Shown: positions 1 through 12,638 of the stretch, one piece after another
Layout: the number at the start of each line of letters is the position of its first letter
Position numbering within the stretch: position 1 is the stretch's first letter
NCBI GenBank assembly: GCA_001910725.1
Contig: MJGA01000001.1
Coordinates: 124,001 to 188,000 of the forward strand
DNA: 64,000 nt
From: Phanerodontia chrysosporium
Lineage: Eukaryota > Basidiomycota > Agaricomycetes > Polyporales > Phanerochaetaceae
Direction of reading: 5' to 3'
Translations under genes and position numbers: made by a program
The notes under the pieces: generated by a model
What the model saw: only the letters and a program-made list of their open reading frames with translations
What the model was told of the DNA's origin: nothing
Databases searched by the model: none

Positions 1-956
1 TAATTCAAGCAAGCTCGCATTTCACGGACGCGCTGAACAAGTCTCGTCAGCCAGACGCTCGCGTAGAGACATGCCGAGAAAGACGCACCGATGTGGCGCC
101 CCGAAACGCGCGCGACTACGACCGCGGGGACGACGCGCAGGAGGACGGCGGCAGAGACGCGACCGACGGCGCAGGCGAGGACGTCACCGACGACGCGGGC
201 GAGGACGCGAAGTCGCCGGGCGCGAGTGCGCCGAGCAGCGCAGAGTCGGCGGACACCTGGTGCGGCATGACGGGACGGTGGATGCTTGTGCTCTGGGGCG
301 GGACGAAGGAGGCGCGGGCGGTCGACATGGCGCGGGGCGTGCGGTGCGGCGTGGGGGCTAGGGCTCAGCTAGAAGGGACAGGAAACCAGGAAGAGGTTGT
401 GGTGGAGGACTGCGAATGTGCTCTGTGTTTCTGAGGGCCTCTCGCTCTCGCATCTTGCGCAGGTTTATAGTCCTCCTGGGTCCTGGGCCCTGTGGCCTGG
501 AGAGCTGATTTGAAAGGCCGGTTTCTGCGTATTTTCCAGCGGCCACGAAGCTGTGCAGTCCTTTGCCCGTCGTCTTTATCTTCGCGGCTTGTGTGGACGC
601 CTCGTCCGCGGATGGTATTGCGGCTGCTCGCTGCATTCGCGCGAAAGGGCACAAGGGCTTTGGCGTGCCAGTGACGCACACGATCGCGGCTTCATTTCCA
701 CGCAAAGGCCTTGATGAATGGCCCAGTCGTCGCGATCTATGAGGACGTGCTAGCCCTGGACAAAGGTCGCTGGACACTGTTGTTCATTTAGCTCACGCAT
801 CTAATATTCAGCCACTTATGACGGACTAAACCATCCTGCGCTAATTGAGGATCGACCTCTGGACCCTGCACACGCGGAATATACGGGCAGATCTATTCGA
901 ATGAATGCACAACAAAGTCAGTCGCCACGCGATGCGCCACGCTACTCTTAACCCTA
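1..956. other. Left-edge region, no supported gene
   Basis: The first 430 bases are very GC-rich and open in several frames on both strands. One plus-strand frame gives an acidic Asp/Glu/Gly stretch, and the minus strand gives a Ser/Pro/Ala stretch. A 24-bp imperfect tandem repeat lies at 156-179 and 180-203. A minus-strand frame at 358-777 is open but has no recognisable domain. An exon of a gene continuing beyond the left edge is possible, but I cannot choose strand or frame. Confidence 0.3.
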
Positions 957-3066
957 CTAGCGCCCTGCCCCTTCCGCCTTCCAGCTCTCTGGCGCGCGGA
1001 AGAGCCGCACGCCTGGGGTGATATTCTTGATGGAGATGCGCTGCCCGCTCAGTGCGTTGGCGTGACGGATGCTTCGTTCGTCGCGCGGCACGCCGAGTAC
1101 GTCGAGGAGGCTTGTCGCGGTCGCTGGGACGAACGGCTGCAGAAGGATGCCGCACACCCGCAGAGTCTCGGTAATTGTGAAAAATACTTCAGAAGCGTGC
1201 GACGGTTTCGTCTCCTTCGACCAGGGCTGGGTCTTCGTCATGAGCTCGTTCGCCTACAAGAGCAAGTCAGATCGGGTGAGGCAGGTGGAGGTAGGGCGTA
1301 CAAGGCGCAGCGTCTCCATGATTTGCTCGAGCGCATCCGCAATCCGCAGATGGCGCATGTGCTCGTCGACAGTCTGCCAAAGGTCGGATCCAACGGAGAC
1401 CCGCAAGCTTCTCAGGAGATCAAGCTCCAGAACCTCTCCGGTGGCGTCCGCAGCGATGACCTTGTCCATAATTTTCTTCGAGGTGATGCGTAGGTAGGTA
1501 TTCCCCAAGAGCGACATGAGTTCACGAAAGTGCTTCTCCATTTGCATATGCGACCAGTCTTAAAGAAGTGACATGTTAGTCACGAAAGGGCCAAGGCACG
1601 AGCAGACAGACTTGCCAACGTCGTCTTTGAAACGCCCTCCCACGCGGGCGAGATAATACCGCACGACATCGAGGCCAAACTCGTCAATCGCTTGCACAGG
1701 GTCCGCGACATTGCCCAGCGACTTGGACATTTTGCGCTGGTCGACGGTCCAGTGCGAATGGGTGAGCAATCGCTTGCTCAAGGGCAGGCCTAGCGCTTGC
1801 AGCATTGCCGGCAAGTAGATTGCGTGAAAGCTGGTCAAGAACGAAAGTTTGTTTCAGTCCGCGCTTTGGGAGGCACAAGGCGGTGCGCTTTGACCCACGT
1901 ACCGCAGGATGTCCTTCCCGATCACCTGGACGTCCGGTGGCCAGGCAGCTTGGGCCGGTGACTGGCGCGCCGGGGCCCAGGGGTACCCTGTCGCAGACAA
2001 ATAGACGGTCAGAGCGTCGATCCAGACGTAGATCGTGTGCTCTGGGTCGTTCGGGACCGGTATGCCCCAGGTCAAGCGCGATCGAGGCCGGGACACCGAG
2101 AGGTCTTCCACAGGAGCGGACAGTGTCGAGAGCACTTCTGCGTGGAACTGTTCCGGGAAGATGGCGTCGGGGTTGTTCCGGTAGTGGTCTAGGATAGACT
2201 CGCGGAACGCTGACAGGCGGAATTTGTAGTTCTCTTCCTGCGTCCACTCAACCTTGGAGCCGGTCTCGACAGAGATGTAGTATTCCGATTCTCCAGGAAC
2301 GGAGGGCACGACTTTTGTGACCTGGGTGTCTGTGTAGAAGCATTCGTCAGTAATCGAGTACCATCCTTCGTGTTTTCCCTTGTATATGAGTCCCTTGGCA
2401 TCCAAACCTCGCTGTGTGTCGTGTGAGCGATGATACATACGTTCAAGAGAGCACACATACCCATAAATGCTCTACAGCTTCATGATGATCTTTCTCGGTC
2501 GTGCGCGAGAAGCGAGTGTAGCTGATATTCGCCTTCGCAGCCAAGTTCTGTTAGGGTGCTGGTTAGTTAAGGACACCCTTAATTGACTGGTGATGCTGCC
2601 CACACGGAAGTGTTCCGAGAGTTCGTCGCAGAACGCTTGGGGCTCCAAGCCCTTCGCTTTTGCGGCTTGCTGGATCTTCAGACCATGCTCATCCGTACCA
2701 GTCATGAAATGGACTGAACCCGAGTTCGAGATTCTCTGATGGCGTGCACAGATATCTGCGACGACCATAGAGTATAGATGACCAATATGCGGACTGTGGA
2801 GGTGCAGTTAGATCAACCTGAAGAAATGCTCGAGAATGGGTCATAATGTAACAGGTATTTAAGCACTCGAGTGCTGTACAATGCTATCTCAGTATGGATG
2901 GGCACTCACCAGCATTTGGATAGAATATAGGTGTTGTAACATAGTACGGTTTATTCTCCGCTGGCGCACTGTAATAGCGAGTGCTGGCGAATCCCGCACA
3001 CCATGCGCTATTCACCGCGCGACCTACCAGTCGCTGAGTTAGCGAAATACATCCCCGTCTCCACAT
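957..3066 (-). CDS. MSM1: Methionyl-tRNA synthetase, mitochondrial
   Basis: Class I aminoacyl-tRNA synthetase charging mitochondrial initiator/elongator tRNA with methionine. The first exon starts with an Arg-rich, Ser/Ala-rich presumptive transit peptide (about residues 1-35), then the family signature [12 protein letters not shown]. The HIGH-type motif PHIGHLYS follows in exon 2 and the KMSKS signature near 1725. The C-terminal anticodon-binding half is at 957-1550, and the stop is TAG at 957-959. There are about six introns. The one at 1559-1615 has a GC donor (GCAAGT) and an AG acceptor. At the exon 1/2 junction (about 2793) one base appears to be missing between the conserved NA and PHIGH motifs. 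Mitochondrial location is inferred from the N-terminus and the MSM1-like short form without appended C-terminal domains. Confidence 0.92.
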
Positions 3067-4060
3067 CCACGCTGGCTGGCTTAGAATGTGCAGCGTCGAG
3101 GTTGTGAACGACCCGGGGGCGCTTACCGTCGGTGACCCCGGATCATTATGTGAGTTCCCACGCCTCCAACTTGCCTCCAGCTCGGTGCGGAGGCAACAGT
3201 CGGTTCAACACAGACTCACACCTTGAACTTGACTTGTCTCCCCTGCGGTGAATCATGCGACACGATATCGCTTGACTGAGTGGGTCTCGCGATGTACGCG
3301 GCGGCTTGAGCCTCCTGCGACCGCCGAGTCTTCTCGTTCAGCCAGCTACCTCACGGCCACGCGGGTCTGTTGGTGAGTTACATTGTGAGGTTTGCCGTCA
3401 CGTAATCTACGCGCGCAGGTGCCCCTGTCTACGCCGGAGGGAGCCTTTATATTTGTTGCTGAGGATGAGGATCCATGGGTCGGGGATTTCGCCCCAACGA
3501 GAAGCTACGAACGACGGTCTCGTCTAGAATTTACTCTTGCCAACGACGTTTCAGAGCTCGGCCTGCGGTCACTATTGGGCATCACATTGTGTGCTCGATA
3601 GCTCGTCTCATAGTTCATCACAGTACGAAACACTTGAAGCACCGCGACTGCAGCGAAAGGCCCAGGTACGTTGTTTACTTGCTTGCCTGATATCGGATGC
3701 CACCATCCTAAAATGTGCCTTGTAGATCACGAATACACGTACGACGACATCAAGTAACATCCGCCGTTTTGGTCGTCATATTAGCACTTTCTGTCAACAT
3801 CAGTGATATGTATCTTGTGCCGCAGATGGCTGTGTCCCGGCACGGGTGCTTGGAGGAGGGGAGCGTAGGCCATTCCTAACGCGTCCACCGCGTCGTCGTG
3901 TCTCAGGTGCACGCATCAGGGACTGCATTGGTGCTCGCGGTCAAAGATATCCTGCAAGAGCTGGGGCAGGCAGCGTATTGCCCTAGTGATGTCTTCGACA
4001 GCCCAATGATGAATGCATGTTGGCCGGACGGCAGGAATGGCGAGGGGAGAGGGTGGGTGG
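3067..4060. other. Intergenic region upstream of two divergent genes
   Basis: Holds the upstream region of the methionyl-tRNA synthetase gene and of the repeat-protein gene. A plus-strand frame at about 3400-3601 stays open for 69 codons but shows no domain, splice pattern or signal peptide. I see no supported gene. Confidence 0.4.
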
Positions 4061-4067
4061 TATAAAA
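4061..4067 (+). promoter_or_regulatory. TATA box of the secreted repeat-protein gene
   Basis: TATAAAA lies 260 bases before the ATG at 4327, followed by a pyrimidine-rich leader (4080-4320). CT-rich leaders after a TATA box are typical of strongly expressed fungal genes. Part of the leader, ending in TTTCCAG near 4280, could be a 5' UTR intron. Confidence 0.6.
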
Positions 4068-4326
4068 GTGTCAGAAGCCCCTGTTACGTTCCTCAGGTCC
4101 TCAGTCCTCACCCCGAGCCCTACACCTTCGTTCCCTAGTCGGCACTGGTTGGTGAGTCGTGTCAGTCATTCCGTCGACATCTACCAGCCCGCTCACGAAA
4201 CAATCTCTAGCTTGACTTTATTATTATTCTATCTTATTTCCTGTTCACTCCTACAACTTGTACACCCTAACTCTTTCCAGCCCCACGCGTCGAACAAGAA
4301 CCTTTCACACTCTACACTCCACCATC

Positions 4327-5665
4327 ATGCACACCAACGCCCTCATCGCTCTTGCCCTCGCAGCCGCCGCCGGACACGCCGCAGCGTATCCCGCAACCGG
4401 GCCCAACGCGCGCCGCGCAGCGTTCGACGCTTTCGCCAGCGCTCAGGGCGCTCCAGGTGCGCCTGCAGCGCTCGCACCGACCGCCGTCACTGGCTCCGTT
4501 GTCGCAACACCCCTCGCCGCTACCACCCCCGCAACTGCAACCGCTGTACCGACCACGACGGCCGCCGCTGCCGTCGGTGCTGGCTCTGGTGCTGGTTCTG
4601 GTGCGACTACCGGCGCCACCATGGGCTCCATGGGCCCCGGCTCGGACGACATGGCGTCGATCCTCAGCCAGGTCGAGCAGTTCATTGATGAGATTTCCGG
4701 GGGCAGGCACCCGGTGCGTCCGCCCCGCCGTCCATGACGCAGCAGAGCAAGCGCGATACTGCGCCCGCACCTGCGGACGGCAGTGAGGCGCTCGGGCTCG
4801 ACACCGTGTTCAAGGTCGGGAAGGCCCTCTTCCACGGCGCGGAGGCGCTCTTTGGGTACGTGTATCGATTGAGCATTTGTGAGGTGTACGATGCTCATTG
4901 GGGGTTCAGCGGCGGAAGTAGCAGCAGCAGCCAGAAGCAGCGGCGCGCCCTGCTCACGCAGTCGCAACTCTTGCAGGCGGAGAAGTCACAGCCGCCCAAC
5001 GACGGCCTCTACAAGGTCGGCAACACTGTGTACAAGTACGCAATCCGCCTTCCTTCTCTTGCTGTCCCTTGTGCATCTGATGCTGACGGTGTTGCGGCAG
5101 AGTCGTGCGCGACGGCGCGCCCCAGCCCGAGGGCGGGGACAGCGAGGCCCTGGGCCTCGACACGGTCTTCAAGGTCGGCAAGGCGATCTTCCACGGCGCC
5201 GAGGCGCTGTTCGGGTGCGTCCCCCTCCCGCGTCCTCGTCTTGGCCAAACAGCGACTGACCGCATCGGTCGCAGCGGAAGCAGCGACAGCAGCAACCAGC
5301 AGAAGCGCGAGTTCCTGACGCTCCTCGCGCGCGACGCGGCGGCGGCTGCGGCGGACCCGAGCGGGAGCGAGGCCCTCGGGCTCGACACGATCTTCAAGGT
5401 CGGCAAGGCTGTCTTCCACGGCGCCGAGGCGCTCTTCGGGTGCGTGCGCTTTTCGTTCCCCCACCCCCTCTCGCAGGCTCTGACGCTCGAGCTTGGCAGC
5501 GGCGGAGACAGCAGCAGCCAGAGCAGCAAGCGTGCGCCGTTCGGCCTTGCACCCGGCGCGGGCTTCCCAGTTCCCGCGGAAACGGGCACTCTCGCGCCGA
5601 ATGACGGCATGCACCCGGGCCCGAAGATGTTCCCCACTGTGCATGTCCTGGGCGAGCTGAACTGA
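4327..5665 (+). CDS. Secreted Kex2-processed repeat protein (candidate)
   Basis: Encodes a signal peptide (MHTNALIALALAAAAGHAAA), an Ala/Thr/Gly-rich pro-region, then three copies of a 25-residue core close to SEALGLDTVFKVGKAL plus FHGAEALFG (codons at 4782-4855, 5141-5214 and 5366-5439). Dibasic sites precede or separate the units: KR at 4749-4754, RR at 4941-4946, KR at 5303-5308 and KR at 5528-5533. A degenerate half-unit (NDGLYKVGNTVYK) sits between copies 1 and 2. Introns at 4856-4909, 5036-5100, 5215-5274 and 5440-5499 join the frames. Three of them fall in the same Gly codon at the end of each core. Reading from the pro-region into the repeats needs one extra base in the G run at 4699-4703; a 29-nt intron is the only alternative. 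I infer secretion and cleavage by kexin into peptides of about 45-80 residues. The peptides' function is unknown; each core resembles an amphipathic helix. Confidence 0.8.
4782..5439 (+). repeat. Three 74-nt exon-terminal repeats
   Basis: Three coding repeats of exactly 74 nt at 4782-4855, 5141-5214 and 5366-5439, each running from the Ser codon of the SEALG core to the second base of a Gly codon. Each is followed immediately by a GT donor (introns of 54, 60 and 60 nt). After each intron a Ser-rich linker and a dibasic site follow. The constant repeat-intron boundary points to duplication of exon-intron units. Confidence 0.9.
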
Positions 5666-6083
5666 GTGGCGGGAAGAGTCTGGATTTTTTTCCGTTCGAG
5701 TGTGTGGGGCTGGACCTCTCCGTTGTAGATAGCGTAGTTGTAGCTGTTATCAGAATGGAATTGGGCTCGGATTGGGGACTCCGTCATTATCGCGATCGAG
5801 ACGAAGACCTGCATGAACGTGAAAGGCAATCGCGAAACGCTGGGCAGCGTAACAGCTTCAAAGCTTCACCGTCAGTGGCTGGAGATACAGTGCTCTCTGA
5901 CGCCCATAGCTCATCGTCGGCCCCTCATTATCACACGGCGTCTCTTCCTCGACAATAATCACAGTTATCGTAGTTACTGGTCATGGGTATTGGCACATAC
6001 AGGATAAATTGACGATAACCAAGCAGTAATCTTCTCGTTAATGCTTAGAATCGTAACATGCGCATGCCTTCAGGAGAAGGCCT
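5666..6083. other. 3' flanks of two convergent genes
   Basis: Lies between the stop codons of the repeat-protein gene (+) and the F-box-like gene (-), so it should contain both 3' untranslated regions. No other feature seen. Confidence 0.5.
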
Positions 6084-7021
6084 CTAGTAAAGAGTGTTAG
6101 CGCATACATGCTGCTTCTGCAGCTGATAACGCACGAGTAGAGATGACCCCGAGAGCCCATCCTCGCCCACAATAGTGAGCATGTCCATGATGCGCTTGTT
6201 CACCCCGCCCTTCTCCAGGAACTGTTCCGTGTTCTTGCGATCATCTGGACTACGGCACCAGACAGTTTGCAAGCCATCGCGGTCGAGGAAACTCAGGCTG
6301 TCGGCAGACCACGACCAGTTGTACACGTCTTCTGCGTGTATGCTCAGATACTTCAGTGCTGGCGCACATCGGAGCGCTTCCGCCATACCGCGAAGCATGG
6401 GGTACCAATGCACGAGGTAGACAAATTCCTACAAACACATCAATCGAACTGGTCGACTGCCGAGCGCAAGGCACTTGCCAGAGTGTCCCACTTCTCACTG
6501 AGACACATCCCAAGCAGCCCCATCAGCCCTGAAACCTCGCCCCAGCCGCCTTCTACGTAGTCATGCGGGCCCAGCCAGAGCCTACGCGGCCGAAGCGCGG
6601 GCATGGCGTCCCACAGGCCGACGGTGCTGCAACCACGACCGGCGACCCACGACAGGTGCACATTGCGGACATTCGGCATGCGCAACACGACGTCGTGCAG
6701 CTCGGGCACGAAGCCGCCGTCGAGCCGCAGGTCGCGCACGGAGGCGCCGAGCTCAGGGTGTGCGGCGAGGACGCGCAGGAGCGTGTGCGTATGCGCGTCG
6801 GACGAGAGCCAGAGCGAGACGTAGAGCAGCGGGATGCCGATGCGGAGCCAGCGTTTGCAGACGAGCAGGAGATGTCTGCTGCCGAGGGGGCTCGGGGGCG
6901 CGTCAGGAGTGTGGAAGAACGCGCGGTCCTTGGCTGGGTCGAGAAACGTGTCTGGGTGTGCTAGGATGGCATGTTTCAGGACTTCGTGGATGAGCTCCTC
7001 TGGGAGCAGTGCTGCAGACAT
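6084..7021 (-). CDS. F-box-like protein
   Basis: Starts at the ATG at 7019-7021, chosen because the F-box-like segment begins directly after it (MSAALLPEELIHEVLKH). It is followed by the cluster LLLVCKRWLRIGIPLLY typical of basidiomycete F-box proteins, and leucine-rich segments that would recruit substrates to an SCF ubiquitin ligase. A second exon (about 6084-6428) continues the leucine-rich part. The splice between exons is unclear: the exon 2 frame starts at GAA after a TAG acceptor near 6428, but the good donors (GTGAGA, GTGCCT) are in the wrong phase, so a base error or unusual intron is possible. Substrate unknown. Confidence 0.65.
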
Positions 7022-7222
7022 GGCAAAGCAGAGAGAGAGGAACGTCTCGAGGACGAAATCGGGTTTGTAGTCATCCTTCGGCCTTTCCAGGACGCGGTCG
7101 CGGCGGAGCTGACTAAAGCGCACGAGGCAAGGCGCGCGCCTAGGGCAGTCATTGTGGCGCGGCAAGAGCCGGTGGTCGATAAATTTACTCGTTACAATCA
7201 TTCAGCCGCAAAGATAAACATC

Positions 7223-7328
7223 GCCCGCCTAGCTCAATCGGATAGAGCGTCAGACTCTTAAGAGCGCGGGTGTCAAATCCCGTACTACGGCGATCTGAAG
7301 GCTGCGAGTTCGACCCTCGCGGTGGGCT
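7223..7328 (+). tRNA. tRNA-Lys (CUU) with 32-nt intron
   Basis: Acceptor stem GCCCGCC (7223-7229) pairs with GGTGGGC (7321-7327), discriminator T at 7328. The anticodon stem is TCAGA/TCTGA. The anticodon CTT is at 7257-7259. The intron 7261-7292 lies after position 37, the canonical site. D-arm and T-arm (GCGAG TTCGACC CTCGC) are intact. Confidence 0.95.
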
Positions 7329-7336
7329 ACTGGTTC

Positions 7337-7343
7337 TTTTTTT
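7337..7343 (+). terminator. Pol III terminator of tRNA-Lys
   Basis: A run of seven T residues starts nine bases after the tRNA 3' end. Confidence 0.8.
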
Positions 7344-7759
7344 CGATGTTCTCCTCCAACCATTTTTGCTGTACTTACAATGTACGCAGTATACCCATCC
7401 ACTCTGGTCCTGTATGACGCTGTGTTCGGTTGTTGTTCTCTGCCTATCCGAAACCACATACAAGGATGCACTGCCTCATTATCAGTTAAAAGCGAAAATC
7501 AAGTACCAAGTTCCACCGGTTCCTGTGGTAGGGTTCATCAATGTACATTGTTATATCGCTGCTTTACAATACATCCATCCGCACTAATAGACAACATCGT
7601 ACATCTTGCATCGTAATCCAGAAAGCGCTGTGGGGTGATCTCGGTGGTATGAGGATAGTTGGGAAGGTTGGGTAGTCGATGCGGCGAGATCTCCCTGATA
7701 CCTTGTCGCATGAGGGGTCTGGCAGCAGAGTGTGTTGGGACACGGGAGGTAAGCCGACA
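7344..7759. other. Intergenic, no gene seen
   Basis: AT-richer sequence between tRNA-Lys and the 3' end of the WBP2-like gene. Open frames here are short and overlapping without any domain. Confidence 0.5.
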
Positions 7760-8483
7760 CTACGCATCATACGCAGGCGGGGCATCCAGGGGAGTCTCAG
7801 TGACGATCGGTGCTGGGGTACCTGAGAGCGAAGGTCCAGCCGGGGAGCCGTAAGATGCTAGACAACACGTCAGTGCCAAGATCTGAGAGATCTCTCCAGC
7901 AGACTTACGAAGACCCTCTTCCTCATCGCAGCTCTGCCTGCGCATATAGATCGCGCGCTCCCTGGTCTTCTCGAGCGCGCTCACGAACTCGAAGAGGCCC
8001 TTCTCCTTCAGGCGCACCTCTGCGCGCGTGCCCTCGGTGAGGCCGCCGCTCGGCGTGGGGCGGATGTCGACGACGAGGAAGTTCGCGCCGAAGAATGGCT
8101 GCTCGAACTTCGTCGAGAGGATCGATGTCAGCGGGATGGACAGCGAGTCGAGCACGCCATCTTTCGGGGGTGCCGCTGCGACAAAGATCAACTACACCGC
8201 ACAGCGACAGATCAGCAAGTCGTATAAAAGAGCGAGAAGGCAGCACGCACTCGTGTATCCGTAAGCCAGAGCCCGCCCGACGCCGTGAGCTTCTTCTCGT
8301 TGCTCGTCGGAGTGCTGCTCGACGACGAGCTTGCAGAGCCAGATCGTGGGGCACTGCCGCCTATCGAGCTCGGGATGGTCAGAGTGAGCTCAGCCCCCGG
8401 GAGTCGATGGTGCGGATGATGAGCTCGTGCGGGAGAGGCACAGGAGAGCGCTCGGGTGACAGCATCGTCCAGTTGAGGGCCAT
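7760..8483 (-). CDS. WBP2/GRAM-domain family protein
   Basis: Short family of WW-domain-binding-protein-2-like proteins with a GRAM domain. The start is the ATG at 8481-8483 (MALNWTMLSPERSPVPLPHE). The GRAM core includes LWLTDTR, then after an intron LIFVAA and SLSIPLTSILSTKFEQPFFG, and the conserved EFVSALEKTRERAIYM. The last exon ends in SYGSP...APPAYDA with a PPxY-type motif, the ligand for WW domains. Introns lie near 8193-8255 and 7858-7910. Exon 1 reads DS and then must shift by one base to read GAELTLTIPSS. The break falls in the CCCGGGGG tract (C run 8394-8398 on the plus strand), so one base is probably missing from the assembly. Likely role: adaptor binding WW proteins such as Rsp5-type ligases (inferred). 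Confidence 0.85.
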
Positions 8484-8679
8484 CGCGGTGTCTTCGCTGT
8501 GATTTCGGTGTGGTTGTTGTTTCGTGTAGAGGTAGAGGGGACAAGTCTATGAGTTGATACGTTGGCCGATGGTAGGTCAGGATCCAGATTGGAGGACTGC
8601 TAGTATGTCGGTGTGTCAGTGGATATTCTAGAATGCCCGTAATAACGCATTATATATTTAATACCGCTACGTTTAGCAT

Positions 8680-8763
8680 GGCTACCTGGCGCAATGGTAG
8701 CGCGTTTGGCTTCGATCGCCTAACGGTACCAAAAGGTTGCAGGTTCGAGTCCTGCGGTGGTCA
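8680..8763 (+). tRNA. tRNA-Arg (UCG) with 12-nt intron, copy 1
   Basis: Acceptor GGCTACC pairs with GGTGGTC allowing G-T pairs, discriminator A. The anticodon stem is TTTGG/CCAAA. The anticodon TCG is at 8712-8714 and the intron at 8716-8727 follows position 37. The D-arm GCGCAATGGTAGCGC and T-arm are intact. T runs follow from 8764. It is identical over all 84 nt to the minus-strand copy at 12214-12297. Confidence 0.9.
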
Positions 8764-8773
8764 TTTTTCTTTT
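8764..8773 (+). terminator. Pol III terminator of tRNA-Arg copy 1
   Basis: TTTTTCTTTT immediately follows the discriminator base. Confidence 0.75.
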
Positions 8774-9164
8774 GTCAGCCTGTAACTTCCGCCACGAGTC
8801 GCGATCACGTGAGGGTTCGACTAACGGCAGTGAATTATGCTGTCGTGCACTGTCCTTGACCGTGTCTTTACTTGGGGTTCCATCATATATACTCGCCTGT
8901 AATTCTAAGGACTCACGGGACGACCCTCGCTAAAATTGAGTTTCTGGCTCAGAGCTGCCTGATGCGTGTTGTTCAGAGTGGCTCGTTGATTTGACAAGCG
9001 CCGGCTTCACGCGACGGAGAGGACGATCGCGTCTTGAGACGAGACCATGTCCCGCCGTTGTCTCCAACGGCCTTCCTATCTCTTGTCTGATATTTACGTA
9101 CTCTGATTCCGCGGGCAACCCTTCCACAAGCAGCGCATACAGCGTCTTTTTTTCCCCACCATCG
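8774..9164. other. Upstream region of CDC7
   Basis: Probable promoter and leader of the kinase gene. An in-frame ATG exists at 8991, but the pyrimidine-rich GCGTCTTTTTTTCCCCACC just before 9165 looks like untranslated leader, so I prefer 9165 as the start. Confidence 0.45.
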
Positions 9165-11907
<2,743 letters not shown>

Positions 11908-12213
11908 TTGTGTTAGTACTTGCTAGATTACCTTGTATCATGGCCTGGTCGCATACATTGTATTATACGGCAATAGAACTGTAGCAATGCAGTTGCGCAT
12001 TTCGTCGCCTGCCCGTGCGCGATTCTTTAGTCCGGAGATAGCCAGCCTCCAAATTGTGGAAGAGTGACGTCGATCTTCCATGTGGAGGACGTCTCACCGC
12101 AGAGCGACTGGATCTACGCATTGTGATGGCAATGCTAGAGGTAGTTTTCGTGCGAACACGTTCTGGGCACGGTTTACGGGTCAAATGCAAAAAGGAGGAA
12201 GGAAGGGCAAAAA
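11908..12213. other. 3' flank of CDC7
   Basis: Short AT-richer region between the kinase stop codon and the second tRNA-Arg. It should hold the CDC7 3' UTR; nothing else recognised. Confidence 0.45.
12209..12213 (-). terminator. Pol III terminator of tRNA-Arg copy 2
   Basis: TTTTT on the minus strand directly after the tRNA 3' end. Confidence 0.75.
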
Positions 12214-12297
12214 TGACCACCGCAGGACTCGAACCTGCAACCTTTTGGTACCGTTAGGCGATCGAAGCCAAACGCGCTACCATTGCGCCAGGTAGCC
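12214..12297 (-). tRNA. tRNA-Arg (UCG) with 12-nt intron, copy 2
   Basis: Reverse-complement copy of the tRNA at 8680-8763, identical in all 84 bases including the intron, but with unrelated 5' flanks. Anticodon TCG on the minus strand. The two genes face each other around CDC7. Confidence 0.9.
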
Positions 12298-12638
12298 ATG
12301 ACTCTTACATGTTGTATACACCTAAGTATTATCTTGTTTCCAATGGTGGAACACCTTCCGAAGGGGTCGGAGCTATGCTAGCTAACTATATGCCCCGTAG
12401 CTGCGAAGCAATCGCTGTGGCATTTTGGACGCGTGTTGATTGTTAGCTGTACATCTATGCGATATTTACACCATATATACAAAGACGGGATAAGTAGCTG
12501 AGATAGAATAGTCGTGAAGTCCGTAGTAGAATGTGCCAGTGCGAGATAATCTCCAGTAGCTTAGGGACGTTACTATCCAAAGGTTTAGATCGTCGTAAAT
12601 ATTTCGAGCACCCTATACACCCCTTCCCCACCCCCTAT
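12298..12638. other. Intergenic, no gene seen
   Basis: Contains the 5' flank of tRNA-Arg copy 2 and the 3' flank of the coiled-coil gene. No coding signal noticed. Confidence 0.5.

Noticed and set aside
4714..4742. 29-nt intron joining the pro-region and repeats of the secreted protein
   Set aside because: It has GT and AG ends and the right phase, but it is far below the usual minimum. Adding one G in the adjacent G5 run gives the smooth reading GQAPGASAPPSMTQQSKR, and the same kind of gap recurs across the window.
4954..5829. 291-residue minus-strand frame over the repeat gene
   Set aside because: It is the mirror of the GC-rich plus-strand repeats; it lacks introns, domains and a sensible start, while the plus strand has a signal peptide and phased introns.
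8680..8763. Calling this tRNA as tRNA-Trp because of its GCGCAATGGTAGCGC D-arm
   Set aside because: The anticodon loop is CTTCGA plus the base after the intron, giving TCG; no CCA anticodon fits the stem.
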